Assembly: GCA_016800925.1 (NCBI GenBank) | Contig: JABCPU010000295.1 | Coordinates: 1 to 64,000, forward strand | Reading direction: 5' to 3' | DNA length: 64,000 bases | Source of the DNA: Suillus spraguei | Taxonomy: Eukaryota; Basidiomycota; Agaricomycetes; Boletales; Suillaceae | Shown: positions 10,641-21,829 of the stretch, piece after piece | Position numbering within the stretch: position 1 is the first letter of the stretch | How the letters are laid out: the number at the start of each line of letters is the position of its first letter | Translations under genes and position numbers: made by a program | Notes under the pieces: model-generated | What the model was told of the DNA's origin: nothing | Seen by the model: the letters and a program-made list of their open reading frames with translations, nothing else | Database searches by the model: none

Positions 10641-11028
10641 GTTTCTGTGTTAATAACGTTATTTGTTAAGGCGCTCTATGGGTCCGCATGACTGAATCTG
10701 AGAACGCTAATTGAATGGTGTAATGACATGGATGTATACTAATAGTACCGAAAGCCATCTGTGTTATGATAAACTTTTTGCTAAATCGTCTCGAATGCTG
10801 TGTCCTTTCCTTTCAATAGTGTGACCTGTGACGATTCGCAGAATCTTTGTTGCATAAGTCCTACATACCATGCATGTGTTTTTATCTTAGCGTAATGTAA
10901 ATGTCGTTATGTAAATAGAACAATCTTGCGGGGCGCACTGCTCCACACCTAAAAGAATGACTCCCCACAGCTCCTTACTTGACTCCACATACTGGCATCT
11001 ACGTCCCATTCCTCTGACGTCACCCCCC

Positions 11029-11812
11029 TCACCTGACGATGTTACGCATAGATAGGTCTCCTCCGTAGTTGGTGGCGCGGCGGTCCCAGCGCCCGTGCAT
11101 CGGATCATGGAATGCCTTATTGGCAATCGCGAACAATAATGACATCACGAAGAGCGCTAAGACGAGGATCCAGCCTAGCCAAGCGAATGCGAGCAGCGCA
11201 GTGAGGATCCTACACGTGCTGTATCTCCAGCAGGAAGAAAGGTTACCCCACATGACGTCAACGTCAGGTGGGTTGCTAGTGTGCTGCGCCCCAGTGTGAA
11301 TATGGTGAATCATAGGGAAGTTAATGGAATGACGTACTGTGGCAACGGCAGCGCCAACGAGCCAAAGGAGGAAAAGGACAAACAACCCAACTAGCTCTGC
11401 AGTAAAGGTGTTCATCCTACGATGTTCGTGTCTGCCGTGTATGGTGCGGGCACTGATACGAATGGGGTTAAACTCGGAGGAAATTCAGTGTGCGCCACAC
11501 GTACATGAACGTGGACCAGAATATGGTGATGATGGATGTTACGAGTAATTCAACCACGATGTGATCTTGATGAGCTTGAGTGAGGGAATGGACGCTTATA
11601 TCGCAGTGATAAACGTACCGTAAAACCGGACACCTCCGTTCAGGGGATCATGCGGCGACAGGTGTGAGGTGTAGTGCAGCCTTACCGCGCACAGCGCCAT
11701 AAGGACGACTGAAAAGAGGAACTGGACACTGAAGTCAGCCTCTCAAAAGACAGGCATTGAACTCATGGCTTACCAGAAGGAAGTATACAAAGACTCGTAC
11801 GAAGTGGATCAT
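11029..11812 (-). CDS. MARVEL-like four-span membrane protein
   Basis: Small membrane protein of about 180 residues in five exons. The start MIHFVRVFVYFLL (ATG at 11810-11812) is followed by segments FLFSVVLMALCAVR, VVELLVTSIITIFW, AELVGLFVLFLLWLVGAA and ILVLALFVMSLLFAIA, i.e. four hydrophobic spans with a WGNLSSCWRY loop before the last. That order, and the CR-LTALLAFAWLGWI pattern, is typical of fungal MARVEL-domain proteins. The family is associated with membrane apposition and specialised membrane domains; this member's role is unknown. All exon joins keep frame with GT-AG introns; the donor at the second-last junction reads GTACGT. Confidence 0.8.
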
Positions 11813-12606
11813 GGCGGTAGTGTGCAAAGGATGATTTAACAAGGTGTATTCGCAGATAGGCGGGGCTTTATATGCACAAGAAGGGTAGGCACGAGGCAGC
11901 GGTCTTCTCATCTGCCTAAATGACACCATGCGGCATGTTTCCGGCTGATAAATTACAAATTTGTACTGGGGCGTTGGGTAATATGCTTGAGGGAGTGAGC
12001 GGCAATGGAGATATAATGTGAACAAAACGAGACTACAGCGAACCCGAGGAGCGGTGAATACTTCACTATTGTCAAATCCATGGAGAGCGGGCTATGTTTT
12101 GATCGCTAGACAAGCCAATCACGTTGCCAAACGTAATGAGTCAAGAACTTCTCGGAGGTGCTTGCCACGTTCACTCGCCTCGAGGCTTTCAATAGTGGCC
12201 TCATTGAGGTCATGCGCCCGTTCCACGTGCATTGGCAAACTGTCGTCATTTGCATGATGTCATTCAACGGCGGGCGCAATGAAATGTACCGTGAACATCA
12301 AGTTAGTTGTGAAACCAGCGGTTGCTGAAATCCTGACTTCACAATGGTCTGTTGAAGAGCGACATTAATCCAATCTGTTTGCTCTCCATGATGGAAAGAC
12401 ACTAAATGCAACAGAGTAAACTCCAGGTTGACTCGCAGTCGTTGACAATGCAGTGGTTAATTGCAAATTTAACGGCCCGGACGAGTAGAAGAAGGAGAAG
12501 CTCGAGTCACTTGAGTCCAACGAAGTGCTTCTAGAACTCTGCTCGCCGCTGGAGAGGATATGAGATGAAGTTGCACCAAAGGATTAATTCACTGAATGTG
12601 AACCTT
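11813..12606. other. Intergenic stretch, no gene seen
   Basis: Space between the MARVEL gene start and the 3' end of the coiled-coil gene, both on the minus strand. No convincing coding exon or repeat was found. Confidence 0.4.
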
Positions 12607-13003
12607 TCATACGTTACAACTCCTTTCTTCAAGTTCCTGCTCTCGCATGCGTAAAAGATCTTCTCGTACCTTCAACTCTTCTTGTCGAATGTTCAGATCT
12701 TCTTCCCGAAACTTTAAATCCTCTTTGCGCAGCCTCAGACCCTCTTCTATCGTCGTCAGACCTTCTTCTCGTGCTATCATCTGATCCTCCCTGAGTCTCA
12801 GCATCTTCTCAGCCACCTTTAGCCTCTCCTTTGGCACTAGGCTTTCGCTATCAGATACATCACCTTGATCCTTCCGGTTTTGCTATACTTATCACATGTC
12901 GATAGAATATAATATATAAGGCACGTACTAGATAGTCTGATTCCTTCAAAGGAGCTTTAGTAGCACGAGTGTGGATAATTTCCTGATCGCTATTAGAGGA
13001 CAT
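12607..13003 (-). CDS. Small coiled-coil protein, 116 aa
   Basis: Two exons: 12929-13003 (25 codons, MSSNSDQEIIHTRATKAP) and 12607-12882, joined across an intron that starts GTACGT and ends TATAG. The join is in frame. Residues about 45-110 form an uninterrupted charged helix in which R-E-E-x-L-x-x-R-x-E units recur at about seven residues, a strong coiled-coil pattern. Function unknown. Similar short E/K/R-rich coiled coils arise often in basidiomycete genomes, so expression should be confirmed. Confidence 0.6.
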
Positions 13004-13375
13004 GTGGTAGTAAGCAAGTAAAATGTGCCAACTTTGGGTTGTTCCTGACCTAGACCCATTCTAAATGTTGTCGTAATCTAAGCGGAAGATTTCGGTCTCG
13101 TGAAAATACCACTTTGTGTGTACTAACTTCAAAGCATCCAACAGCGAGCTACAAGTTTTGCAGCCTGCGTAAGTGATTCACAATCTTGAAGAGCACATTA
13201 AGTTCTGATTGCATGTAAATTAGTACCGTTACATATAGCCGCAGCATTGCCGCAGCGCGTTGTTACACGACTCTTGTTGGTTATCACTATTCCCCACATA
13301 CCATTCACGCCAGCGCTTTCCCCGCATACCCCTTCAGTCCTGTCATTACCGACTACCTAATCATTAATATTGGTG

Positions 13376-14580
13376 ATGCCTGTAGTCTGGCAGAGACATC
13401 CCCGATATTTCCTCCTCGTGGCCTTGGTTCTGACAACAACATTTTTCCTACTGAGTCCATATGAATCTCCACTCTCTACCGACTCGTATGCTGCCTATAT
13501 CCGTGACCATACCCTTCCAGCACGACTTGAACGAGCAGAAAGAGTCTATCAGAAAGTAATAGGTCGTCGCAAGGACCTAATACAGAGATATGGCACAAGC
13601 TCTCGTGACATCGTCATGTACGTCCCACTGGCTCACAAGTCCCGTTGTGTAGAGTTAAATGCCTTTCAGGTTCCCACCAGACAAAAATCCATGGCCAGCA
13701 TACACTGTCTGTGAGTTTGGTCGATGAAGATTTACGTTTGCCATCGGGCATTTACCAACATTCTCAGGGAGCTTCTTTCCTCCATCTTTCGACTGTCCAC
13801 ACGAACTAGAGCGCATAGGTGCACTGGGGGATGGCGGGAAGTGGGTATGTGGCCTGTCCCGATTGGAGCACAAACCTGACTGTATCATATATACTTTCGG
13901 TGTGCCTGTTGATTGATTTCATTTTGGACTGGTACTTATTTGCACTTGCATAGGTATGAACTATGAAGCGACATTCGAGGCAGAGCTCCTTGAACGGACG
14001 CGGCACTGTCAGGTCTGGGGATATGACTATCGCGCTCACTCATTTGGATCTCATATCAAGAACAACTATCGCACACATTTCTTTCCATGGGGCCTTACCA
14101 ACTTTGATTCGCATGAGTCGTACAATAATCCTAAGCTGTATACTCTCAAGACACTGCTTGATATTAACAGTTCGTATGCCCTTCTATCTACATTCTATTT
14201 CTTACTCATAAAATGCTGTGGTCAGGGCATGAGTATATTGACGTACTCAAAATTGACATAGAGGGCTGGGAGTTCGAAACACTCTCGGAGATCATTCAAC
14301 CTTACATCTTGTCAGGGGAACCGCTACCATTTGGACAGCTAATAGTTGAGATTCACGCTTGGGAGAAGAAATTTGAGGATTTCTTGCCTTGGTGGGAGAT
14401 GCTAGAGCAAGCTGGATTGAGACCATTTATGAGTGAAGTGGGTACCGAATCTATGCATTGCACTATTTCATCCGACATGGTATTATTCAGATAAACCTCG
14501 TATACCAGAACTATAACCGAGGAAAAGACACGGATCTCGCCGAGGTTCGTCGAGCTTCGATGTTCCTGGATATGGACTAA
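13376..14580 (+). CDS. METTL24-like methyltransferase-domain protein, 310 aa
   Basis: Six exons (13376-13617, 13670-13710, 13768-13899, 13954-14169, 14226-14437, 14491-14580) sum to 933 bases in one frame. Residues about 10-30 (FLLVALVLTTTFFLL) form a signal anchor, so a type II Golgi/ER membrane protein is likely. The lumenal part contains FDCPHELERIGALGDGGKWVC, then GYDYRAHSFG, VLKIDIEGWEFETL, FGQLIVEIHAW and the C-terminal INLVYQNYNRG. This order fits the PF13383 (METTL24-like) methyltransferase family. The acceptor substrate is unknown. The start is the ATG at 13376. Confidence 0.85.
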
Positions 14581-15530
14581 CCAACCCCGCAGTACTCCTT
14601 CATTAACATCAAAGGAAATAACATCTTCATCGCGGACCCGCAAGGTAGTCCTGGGTATTCGGATGTTAGATAAGCACTGCTGATTACGCCTTGTGGTGTG
14701 CTGGTACACATGGCAAAAAAACTGTGATTATAACAACATAGTGGACAATCATTGGTCGATTTTGTGTGAATACACACTATGGATGTACGCATATATTAAT
14801 GATTGAGTACCTATTGTAGTTCCAGTGCAAGACGGTGTGTGGTGCTTAGCTTCAACGCTTTAGCTGTGTTTCCTTCCACAGGATTCGAGATAGCTCTCGT
14901 GAATGGCATATATGACTCTCGGACTCTCCCGGGACATCGCTTTCTCCATCACCCGCTTTACGTCAATGTTTTAGAACTCAGATAGAGAGCATAACACAGG
15001 GTAGCACCGCCAAGTTAACCATCAGTGAACTGATTTGAACTGATTTAATTATCATAGATAACCATCACCGTAATCTTCACAAATATGGCGGTGGGGATTA
15101 TATATGAGGATTTAATAGGAACGACGTGATAATCTTCATGGCGGAGCGCCAACTGCTAGTACTACTTAGTATACTAGCTGGTCCATCAGATTTTGGTGGT
15201 GATCAGAACAATTGATTTTTCGGCGACCGCGCACAACCAATGCATAGCCTAACATTGTGTACGGAGGCCTCAAGGTGAGCATTTTCCCGACGATGTCAAG
15301 CTATTTTTAATTTGAAAGGATCAAGTGGGTATTGAGCGCCAACTCAAAAAGCCTCTATAGGGTCCAGATGGACTCCCGTGCAAACCGCGCCAAAACGGTT
15401 CATATCGGTAAGCTCTTTCAGGGTTTCCCCATCGTAGATCTGTTGGGACCTGAGCCCCATGTCATAAATGCCTTGTGGCATACAGCCTCTTGAAACGTTT
15501 CTTCTTCTCTCTGTACACTGATTGTCTGCT
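14581..15530. other. Intergenic stretch, no gene seen
   Basis: Between the methyltransferase and DUF6534 genes. ORFs here are short and without domain signal. It presumably includes the promoter of the DUF6534 gene. Confidence 0.4.
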
Positions 15531-17625
15531 ATGGCGGTGGACATCCATAATACGTTTGGTGAGCATTTTATCTTTGTTCCTAGCGGCGCAGTTGACCTTT
15601 TTTTAGGCGCAGGGTTCATCGGGGGCATGGTAGCTGCGATGTGCGTCGAGAGTCTGTCTGTTTCTGCTAAGACTTGACAATGCGATTGGATAATAGCTTA
15701 TATGGCATCACAACTCTGCAGGTACGTCATATTCCGTCTGTTGAAGGTGGTAACCCTTACTGATTATGTGTGAACCCTGCAAGACATACTTGTATTATGT
15801 GTATTACCCCAGCGATACCAACGGCCTGAAAGTGCTGGTACGTCATGTCTGGTTTGTGCTGGATCTTGACTTTTTACCAATGTGTTACAGGTTGGATTCA
15901 TTTGGTAATTTTCTTTGTGATGGATGGATTATGCCCTCCTGATTGCTTTGCAGGGTCCTAGATACTTTACACGTCTCGCTTAGTGAGTAATGGATTTGTG
16001 CCTAAATTGACATTTACTGATCGACCGTTCAAGTGTGTCGTGCTTTGTATTACTACCTTGTGCGCCTCAAACAGATTCTCGTGTTTACGATTCTAATTCA
16101 GTATAGGTCACGAATTTTGGTGACCCGGATAACCTTGCAACTGGCGATTGGTATGTACTTCCCGAACACCGTGATGATCCAGTGCTGAGTCATACATCCT
16201 AGGTCCCTCTTCGTGAGTGTTTAGCGTTGTGTAATTCGACATTTAACACATAGGAATCAAAGACGTCCCTCGGTCTAAATGCAAGTTTTTTCCATCTGAG
16301 AATCTTCCTGAAGTTAACATTGGAAGTAGCTTTGTATGGCTGTGCTCGTGCAAACGTGCGTGATGGTTCCATTAGTAGTTTGTGGAGATTTGTATTGAGT
16401 GTCTTTGTCAGATACTTTGCTTTTCGAATTTCCTACCGTAAGCTATTCGTTTCAGTTGATTCGCTTGTCTTGAATCTTTCTCGGGTAGTAACGCGCTCCA
16501 ATATCCGATGGTGGCTGACATCCCTTCTTGTAAGTTGAAACTCTTGGGTTCATAGGTTGGTTTGATGAATGGTGTTTCGTCACTTCAAGATGTTGTTCGT
16601 TTTCGCACACTTCGGTAAGACTTCATATATGACTCGTCAGAGCAGCTCATTGATCGGAGACTTAGCCTTCGGATTGGGTAGGCTTCCTTTTCTCATTTCA
16701 CCTACACAATGCGCTGAGCCAGAGTAGAGACAGTTATCCTCATGTGAGCACTCTCTTCGATCTGTGACAAATGTAGTGAATTCTCTCAGGTTCATCAAGA
16801 AGGAGTTTTCTGCGCTTTCGGAGATCACTGTGCGCTGAATGACTAGTTTGACTAGGTGTCCTACTGACGATTTCCAGCTCTACGCCGCTACGCCTTTCGC
16901 CATCACTGCTGTTTTGTCCGACGTCTTCATTGCTGCATCACTGTGTATTCTTCTCCATGGCAATCGCAGTCCTGTTGTCGAGTAAGTCTCAATCCTGCAT
17001 TGACGAGCTGGGATTGATATTGATCATCAGAACCAATACACTCGTTAATACGTTGATTATATATGCCATCAATCGTTGTCTACTGACTTCGTGCGTCTCT
17101 TGTCTGATTGATATGGGATGATGGTATTCACCTCGTTCTCATTTTCTAGACTTGTCGCCGTGGCCGAAGTCATCGCAGTAAGTCCAGGCGAGCGAGACAG
17201 GCTAATACTTTTGAAGCTGATATTTGTTTCTCGCACAGTTTGCTATCCTCCCAGGCAGTCTTTGGTTTATCGCGATAGATTTTGTCATCGGAAAGCGTGA
17301 GTGCGAATCCACGTATCTCAGGTGAAAAGACGTGGAGTCATCACCCTCTTGTTCTGCAGTATACGCCAATTCTCTGCTTGCAACCCTAAATTGCCGAAGT
17401 GGCCTACGAGGGCGTAACCACACTCGCGATGATGGCACTAGTTTCCGTGTCAACACCATCAACCTAAGTGGCCTACAGTCCTCAAGCGACAGGGACAGCA
17501 CCGGAGACACACAAAGTAAAACGATCACTAGCACTCGTGCCCGTGTAAAATCGGTTCCAAGTGGAGATGTGAACCAGCTTGAGGTGAGTTCTTGCTCTGC
17601 TCCTTCTGTTTTTCTGATCAATTAA
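15531..17625 (+). CDS. DUF6534 seven-span membrane protein
   Basis: Start ATG at 15531 (MAVDIHNTFG). After removal of about ten short introns the exons read GAGFIGGMVAAI, LYGITTLQTYLYYVYYPSDT, LVGFIWVLDTLHVSL, RALYYYLVTNFGDPDN, FVRYFAFRISYLTRSNIRWW, then ATPFAITAVLSDVFIAA, TLVNTLIIYAINRCLLTS, LVAVAEVIA, LPGSLWFIAIDFVIGK and VYANSLLATLN. This is the DUF6534 pattern, a large Agaricomycete family of integral membrane proteins, often lineage-expanded, with unknown function. Exons between about 16260 and 16350 and between 16560 and 16850 are not fully resolved, and the exact C-terminus (17625 or a little beyond) is uncertain. Confidence 0.8.
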
Positions 17626-17659
17626 CAACGGAAATGAAGACGGGTAACTTGGGCGAAGC

Positions 17660-18704
17660 CTGATGTTTGTGTTTTGCTGTGCATATTGTAAGATGAGGCT
17701 CCTTGCCTGCCGACCTAGCCCTGAGTGCTTTGTACTCCGCTATCATCATTATTGTCACTCATCTTCATCATGACATTCTTGTTTATTGTCTCCTCACTCT
17801 AGTCCACTCTTGTATCCTTGTCACTATCTTGATACCCTCCAAAAAATAAGCTTATTTTCATTAATGAGGTGTGATTGAATTATTGTCGAGGAACCACGTC
17901 CAAGGCCTCGACACGCCAAGCTGTTGTAATCATTACATACATCAGAAGTGAGATAAGGAGTACTAAGCAACCTCCATCATGGATTGAATGAACTGCGGCA
18001 TTTAATTACGAGGTCGCAAGGATGGAGCTTATCCGCTGCTATACTTTGGGTGGGGTAACGTTATCAAGGACAGAAAGCCCTGGGTGAAGGTTAGTTGATG
18101 CTGCTAACTCTTTGCTCGGATCTAGAAAGTAAGCAATTCATAAAAACCTCAACATCACCACCGTGCGATGGCTTGATCATGAGATATACTAGGGTTCTTG
18201 GCGCTCCAGTGGCTGAGTCCTTGTGTTGGGATACTCCGGAGTTCGTCTGACAATCAATCAAAAAAAAGTTTTTGACCACTGGAGCTTTTTCCCAAGCTCA
18301 GCTTTTAACACACAACTGCCATGAGCCCCTTGATGTTTCATAATCCCCCTGGCATGTGCCCAACTTGAAGTTGAGATGGCACTACAGCCGCAAGGTGAGG
18401 GCTCCATCCGCACAATCATCATTTTCTGTTCCGCCGACTAGTTTCCAATTTCCAAGTTACATCAGCCCACAGGAATCGTGAAGAGTGTTCCACTTATCAG
18501 GAGGCACGCGAGCCCTCATTGAAGTTGACTTTTTTTCTCGTAGTTGACATGTATTCCATCACTAGATAGAGTCGCACTATGCACCCATACAAATGTCTAG
18601 GCGGGTCACATGCCAAGGGTTAGCTATTTTGACATGCATGAGTATGTAGGTGATATTGTCCGAGCTTAGTTACATACATTTCCTACATGGTTCAACCAGC
18701 AGCA
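17660..18704. other. Intergenic stretch, no gene seen
   Basis: Lies between the convergent DUF6534 and FolB-like genes. No coding exons or repeats recognised; the ORF at 18091-18279 on the minus strand has no domain signal. Confidence 0.4.
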
Positions 18705-19496
18705 TCATCGAAACGCATTGCTGTGCCGAGTCATCTCAACACCAGAAGAATGAGCGAAAGACAATGCACTAGGCTTCTGCGATCGAGTTGTCACGGCTTC
18801 GATGGCATCAGATGCGAGGCATGAGCTGCGGACGATGTGCAGAACGAATTTTTCGAGTGTGAGGTATGCAGTATGTTCGATTTCCTGTCATGATTTGTCA
18901 CTCTCCAGTCAGTGACAGGAGAAAGAGGCACTTGCCTCTGATATCTGTTTGATGATTGCAGGGTAGTCCACTTGGTGCATACCAGATTTCTCATAGAATG
19001 TGATGTTCGTGATCACCCTTTGCTTTGCCAGGCGTTCTGGGGGATTGACGCCAATCAGCACGGGCATGATAAGGTCTTTAATAGACACCTTTGCAGCCTG
19101 CTGCAAGCTATCTTGGCCCCTAGATGTGATCACCTCAACCTCGAAGTCATTCGCAAGTAAGATCTGCTTCGGAAGGCCGATAACGACACGCACGGCGTCT
19201 ACATTCTCCCCAGCTAGAGCGAATGCTTTCTGAGTGACTTCATGGATGAGTGTACGAACATCCGCATAAGATGCTGAGAGCGCTGAGACGGCTTTGGTGA
19301 GATGCCCGTAGTGGATGGAGTCTATGACATTGTCGGATTGCCCGGATATATCAAGGAATGAGGTTTTGAGATGGAGGTGAACGGTGATGGAGATGGGCTG
19401 TTCCCGCAAGCGTCCCCAGCAATCTGCACCGACGTTTGCCGTAAGCTGTATGGTGTCCACGAGCACAACATCGGTGGTGGGTAACTTGAAGGACAT
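18705..19496 (-). CDS. Dihydroneopterin aldolase-like protein (FolB domains), 246 aa
   Basis: Exon 1 is 18936-19496 (187 codons) and exon 2 is 18705-18884 (59 codons plus stop), joined by a GC-AG intron (GAG|GCAAGT to CAG). Residues 1-110 (DTIQLTANVGADCWGRL, DSIHYGHLTKAVSAL) and 111-246 (KDLIMPVLIGVNPPERLAKQ, ITNITFYEK, QKPSALSFAHSSGVEMTR) form two FolB-like folds. These correspond to the N-terminal part of fungal trifunctional folate proteins. DHNA aldolase cleaves dihydroneopterin in folate synthesis. The protein stops after SGVEMTR with no HPPK or DHPS domain nearby, so it is either a stand-alone enzyme or a split piece of a FOL1-type gene. Confidence 0.85.
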
Positions 19497-20437
19497 CGCA
19501 CTGCTACTCGGGAAATTCCGTCGCCGTGTCGGAGTCTTGGATGACTCACCAAGTCGATATTGTCAGATTTTGTAAGCCCAATCATTGCTTCTTTTCCTGT
19601 ACCTTACGATAAAAAGTAGTATATTGTAATCATCCCAATTCATGCTCAGCTCGGACTCATATATTGCTTTACATCACTTTATATACTGTTTTATAACGTC
19701 ATATCGAGGAAAGGAGCACTTCGGCTGGGAATATCTGAGTCTCACCAGTTTACTGATTGAACGTTTCCCTCGTCCGTCGCTTCCTGGACTTGTACTTAGG
19801 CAATACTGTAATTATGCACACGCTCTTACCCGCTGGTACCGAATCTTGGGGCAGAAGTGCTTCATTTTCAGTTGTGCCATTAGTGGATCACGAGGACATT
19901 GTAAATGATGTGCTCCGTTCTATCTACGCTATCCGCAAGGCGTAAGCCGCATGTGAAGTTCATTCACGACATTGCCATGCGGACAGTGTACATACCCCCT
20001 AACCAACCATAGGTGGCCCAATACCAGCCAACACCTCTTATGCGATGTCACTAAGGAGAAAGACCTGCTAGTACTACCACTAGTAAGCTAGGTCCTAGCC
20101 CGGTCCATGTTGACATTCGCGTATCCTTAACCAAAACTGGTTTTGAACTGGGAGAATATATCCGGCTACAGTTTCATCCTTCATTGACACTGTCCCTATC
20201 GGAGAATTGGAGTTAAGGTACAAGTTATCTTATCTTATCTACTCACCGTCGTATATTTTGGGATTGCTGTGTGACGAGTGTAATTATCTTGTACAATAAG
20301 GAGAGTCGATCATTTTGTGGCGTGAATGACGAGAATAATTATTTCTGCTCGTGAGATGTGTAAGCGACAGTCATCCCTTGAGAAGTGGCGAATCTTACCA
20401 TGAAATGGAGAGCTGCGCTGGGAATGTTGAAAGCCAT
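19497..20437. other. Intergenic stretch with unassigned ORF
   Basis: A plus-strand ORF ending at 19945 (LLPAGTESWGRSASFSVVPL, DHEDIVNDVLRSIYAIRKA) looks somewhat protein-like and follows a possible intron acceptor near 19800. I do not recognise it. Nothing else was seen. Confidence 0.35.
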
Positions 20438-21822
20438 CTAGAACGGTTGCTCCGCTAAAGTTTCAGAAATCTTGACAACCAGCTCATCGCGAGTTCGCAG
20501 TTCAGCGGCGAAGTAAGCCTTCACCCCTCCGACACCCCTGGATTTCACCACGCGGACAATGTCATCATACGCACTTGTGTTTCCAGCTCGTTGAACAGTG
20601 CACATGAAATCCTTCTTTTTGTTATATATTAGCAAGCCACCCAATCCCATTGACGTCGCAGTCGGAGAGAACGGATCTACGGGCACTTGCACTTTGATAA
20701 TCATGGGCTTCTGTTCAAAGGACATTTGGGTATACGGAGCGTTTTGGGACGGTTTGGACTTGGGACTCGAAAGGCCGAGGGCTTCGCGAGTGAAATCAGC
20801 ACGAGATATTGTAGATGAGAAGTTGCATAGGTTGGCTTTAGTGTGACTGTGGTTGATGTGGAGAATGGTTGACATAACGGTTTATGGGTTTTCCAATGCA
20901 TACCTGATATAAATCGTGAGTTAATAAAATCCATGGACATGGCGGTAAGGGTCTCTTACGCTGGCAGTCAGACGAGCAATATCGGACTGTGTGACATCGT
21001 GCACACTGCTTGAGGCCTCTCCCTTTTTTCTTGCAGTATTCGCATTCCTTTTCTTCCCATAGTGCTTTCTCCCCTGATCGCTTCCTTTCCCACCGGCGAA
21101 CCGCCGCCGTGACTTGAGGACCAAACACAACACATAACGCACGGGGAGAATCACCATTCCCGTCCTTAATATCCAGATCAGCGTTATGCTCCATTAAAAG
21201 ATCTAGGATTGGTATGTCTTGTCCTTGGAATGGGAAGAAGAGAGGGACCTCGCCATAACGGTTTTGGGCATTCGGGTTGGCTCCACCTTTGAGAAGTGCC
21301 TTGGCGAGGTCAAAATGTCCAAGCGGAGGAGTACATGCATGGTGGAGGGCTGTGTGGCCGGATATATCCGGCAAATCCGGTGGTGCACCGCACTGAAGAA
21401 GATAGTTGATAACGTCAAGATGCTTGAGAGAATTTGGAGCAATTCCTCTGATTCGCTGTGCGCCGAGAACAGTAAATGAAAGAAAGCCAATTTTGAAGGG
21501 TGTTTCAGCCTCTGTTATGTCAGGAGCAACCCCTCCACTGACTGCCTTGACTGGGGAATCAGTATTTCAGCCATGACTTGGAGATAGAGACGAACAGCTT
21601 TCACGTCTTGAATTTGACCAGTCATACATGCGAATGCGAATGGCGAAAGTTTATTAATATCCAATTCGCCGAACTCTGCATACTCAGCGTTAGTGTCGTT
21701 CTCAGATGGGCTGGAGAAATGACAGGTAGAAACTGTCAATCAGAACCCGTGAAACTCACGTGTCTGAAACATATTCCTAAGTTTCTCGCTACCCATTTTA
21801 ATGCTAATATAGCCTGGCTGCT
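20438..21822 (-). CDS. Ankyrin-repeat and MYND zinc-finger protein
   Basis: Reading right to left: a short N-terminal exon, then LSPFAFACMTGQIQDVKAV, then EAETPFKIGFLSFTVLG, ankyrin repeats (GHTALHHACTPPLGHFDLAKALL, GANPNAQNRYGEVPLFF, MEHNADLDIKDGNGDSPRAL), and a MYND finger (CEYC, CARC, YCSSDCQ, HWKTHKPLC) at about 20850-21050. The end is FAAELRTRDELVVKISETLAEQ. The MYND exon and the terminal exon are in different frames, and no standard intron joins them between 20836 and 20760. A one-base indel or an unusual splice is needed. Near the start, the only donor/acceptor choice that keeps frame is 27 bases long. It probably acts as a protein-interaction module; the target is unknown. Confidence 0.7.
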
Positions 21823-21829
21823 TGAGGAT

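Noticed and set aside
18091..18300. Possible tRNA near 18180-18270
   Set aside because: Some T-arm-like bases (GAGTTCGTCTGAC) are present, but no anticodon arm or acceptor pairing could be built.
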